In this document: piece by piece, positions 62,526 to 64,000 of the stretch
Layout: each line of letters opens with the position of its first letter
How positions within the stretch are numbered: position 1 is the first letter of the stretch
Assembly: GCF_009363895.1 (NCBI RefSeq)
Contig: NZ_CP045434.1
Coordinates: forward strand, 1,860,001-1,924,000
Origin: Sphingomonas ginsengisoli An et al. 2013
GTDB lineage: Bacteria; Pseudomonadota; Alphaproteobacteria; Sphingomonadales; Sphingomonadaceae
Direction of reading: 5' to 3'
Length of the DNA stretch: 64,000 bases
Notes under the pieces: model-generated
The model's input: only the letters and a program-made list of their open reading frames with translations
What the model was told of the DNA's origin: nothing
Databases searched by the model: none
Position numbers and translations under genes: made by a program

Positions 62526-64000
62526 TCCTTTATTCCCAGCTGGTCGAGCACGAAGGCATATTCCTCGGCGACTTCGCGTAAGGAATCCCAGCGGCCCGAT
62601 TTGCCGCCGTGGCCGGCGCCCATGTTGGTCTTGAGCATGAGCAGACGGTCGTCGGTCTTGGTCGCGCGGAGGCGCGCGGCCCATTTGGCCGGCTCCCAAT
62701 AGGTTACACGCGGGTCGTTGAGGCCCGCGGTGATCAGCAGCGGCGGATAGGCCTGCGCAGTGACATTGTCGTAAGGGCTGTAGCTCAGCAGCAGCTTGAA
62801 CGCGTCCGCGTCGGTGATCGGATTGCCCCACTCGGGCCACTCGCCCGGCGTGAGCGGCAACGAGTCGTCGAGCATCGTGTTGACCACATCGACGAAGGGC
62901 ACGTCGGCGATCACGGCTCCCCAGAGGTCGGGGTCGGTATTGATCACCACTCCCATCAGCTCGCCCCCGGCCGAACCGCCCTGGATCGCGATCCGCCCCG
63001 GCGCGCCGAAACCCTCGCCGACCAACCCCTTGGCGACGTCGACGAAGTCGGTGAAGGTGTTGGTGCGCTTGGTCAGCTTGCCGTCTAAGAACCACTGGTA
63101 GCCGAGGTCGTCGCCGCCGCGGATGTGGGCGATCGCGTAGGCGAAACCGCGGTCGAGCAGGCTGAGGCGCGCGGTCGAGAAGCTCGGCGGGATGGCGTGG
63201 CCGTAGGCGCCGTAGGCGTAGAGGAAGAGCGGTTGGCTGCCGTCCTTCGCATAGCCTTTCTTGTAGACCACGCTGGCCGGCACGAGCGTCCCGTCGCGGG
63301 CAGGCAGCATCAGGCGCTCGGTCGCATATTGGTCGGCATCGTAGCCCGACGGGATTTCCTGCACCTTGCGGACGATCAGCTCACCCGCACGCGGATCGTA
63401 GTCGTAGACCGTCGCCGGTGTGACCATCGAGGTATAGCCCACCCGGTAGAAGTCGGGCGCGTAATCGGGATTGCCGCCGAACCCGGCGGTGTAGCTCGCC
63501 TCGGCGAAGGGGATGCGGGTCGTCTCGCCGCTCGCATAATCGCGCAAGAGGAGCTGATCGAGCCCTTCGATTCGCGTGGTCAGCGCGAGATGATCGCGGA
63601 ACGAAGTGAGCCCGCGCAGGTAGGTGCGGTCCGATCCCGGGATCACCTCGGCCCACTCGCCCGGCCGCGCCGGATCGGCGCTGGCGACGCGGAAATTGAC
63701 GTGGGTGTCGTTGGTCAGGATCCACAGCCGGTCGTGCGCCGCGTCGACGCTATATTCTCGGCCTGCCTGACGCGGCGCGATCAGGGTCTGCGGTGCGGTC
63801 GGCTGGTCGGCCGGAACGAACCGCACCTCGCTGGTCGTGTTGTCGCCGGTAGCGATGAAGATGAAGCGCCGGTCCTGGCTGCGTGAGACGCCGACCGAGA
63901 AGCCCTTGTCGTCGGTCTCCTCATACAAGGTGACCCTCTCGTCCAACGGCGCGCCGATCCGGTGGTACCTGGCCCGGTAGCTGCGCCAATTATCGTTGAC
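62522..64000 (-). CDS. Prolyl oligopeptidase family S9 (oligopeptidase B-like), 5' end outside window
   Basis: About 492 C-terminal residues are visible; the gene enters from the right edge. The beta-propeller part includes EETDDKGFSVGVSRSQDRRF. The hydrolase domain has IAHIRGGDDLGYQWFLDGKL, the nucleophile AIQGGSAGGELMG, and the late MGAGHGGKSGR with the catalytic His. The order matches oligopeptidase B (PtrB), which cuts after basic residues. It heads the operon with the thioesterase, maiA and the aldolase. Confidence 0.92.
   Translation of the reverse strand, partial: VNDNWRSYRARYHRIGAPLDERVTLYEETDDKGFSVGVSRSQDRRFIFIATGDNTTSEVRFVPADQPTAPQTLIAPRQAGREYSVDAAHDRLWILTNDTHVNFRVASADPARPGEWAEVIPGSDRTYLRGLTSFRDHLALTTRIEGLDQLLLRDYASGETTRIPFAEASYTAGFGGNPDYAPDFYRVGYTSMVTPATVYDYDPRAGELIVRKVQEIPSGYDADQYATERLMLPARDGTLVPASVVYKKGYAKDGSQPLFLYAYGAYGHAIPPSFSTARLSLLDRGFAYAIAHIRGGDDLGYQWFLDGKLTKRTNTFTDFVDVAKGLVGEGFGAPGRIAIQGGSAGGELMGVVINTDPDLWGAVIADVPFVDVVNTMLDDSLPLTPGEWPEWGNPITDADAFKLLLSYSPYDNVTAQAYPPLLITAGLNDPRVTYWEPAKWAARLRATKTDDRLLMLKTNMGAGHGGKSGRWDSLREVAEEYAFVLDQLGIKE

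Overview
The window reads as high-GC alphaproteobacterial chromosome, most likely from a sphingomonad. The evidence is gene content and codon style, plus sphingomonad-type copA/copB and CadR/czc clusters. No rRNA or ribosomal protein gene is present to fix the genus. About 57 kb of it (roughly 2,903-59,875) is an integrated genomic island. A perfect 51-bp direct repeat bounds it: the right copy lies inside an intact tRNA-Pro(CGG) gene (59,830-59,906, minus strand), and the left copy (2,903-2,953) is a detached 3' half of that tRNA. Outside the repeats lie ordinary chromosomal genes. On the left are an S10 carboxypeptidase, a DUF2171 protein and a PAS-GGDEF-EAL protein. On the right are a hypothetical protein, a class II aldolase, a maleylacetoacetate-isomerase-like GST, an acyl-CoA thioesterase and an oligopeptidase-B-like S9 peptidase.

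The left third of the island (3.4-22.1 kb) is a defence, replication and mobility region. It holds an IetAS-like subtilase/AAA+ pair, a DUF2235 hydrolase, an AbiEi/AbiEii toxin-antitoxin pair and a PP2C phosphatase. A set of unrecognised small operons follows, with a putative HUH (HxH + YxxK) Rep/relaxase-like protein, two copies of a ribbon-helix-helix-like family (12,953-13,435 and 20,212-20,727), a Cas4-like nuclease, an ArdC antirestriction protein, a PGN_0703-like nuclease, and an excisionase-like gene overlapping a tyrosine integrase. The integrase sits mid-island, far from either att site, so the island is probably composite.

The middle (22.2-32.2 kb) is a long minus-strand Zn/Cd/Co efflux cluster: two small genes, a CzcI-like protein, CzcCBA, DUF190, a CDF transporter and a ZIP transporter. 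Next comes a CadR/PbrR-like MerR regulator between two near-perfect MerR operators. One drives a short CDF-like transporter and the other a cytochrome c-FTR1 permease (32.2-34.7 kb). A decayed second MerR gene lies just beyond.

The right part (35.1-56.5 kb) handles copper and silver: DUF305 proteins, a DsbA-like protein, a cytochrome c, CopB, the multicopper oxidase CopA, CopCD, a Cys-rich Csp-type protein, a DUF4396 membrane protein, a Cu P1B-ATPase and a Cus-type CBA efflux pump. A CnrYXH-like trio (membrane anti-sigma, periplasmic metal sensor, ECF sigma) sits inside it. I found six promoters with one architecture (xxxAGGG, exactly 15 nt, GCGTAnn) in front of cnrY, copC, copA, csp, the DUF4396 gene and the Cu-ATPase gene. 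This indicates that the sigma factor directs a copper regulon of at least six units, including its own operon. An arsenic operon (arsR-aqp-arsC, divergent arsH, decayed second arsH) closes the island before the tRNA.
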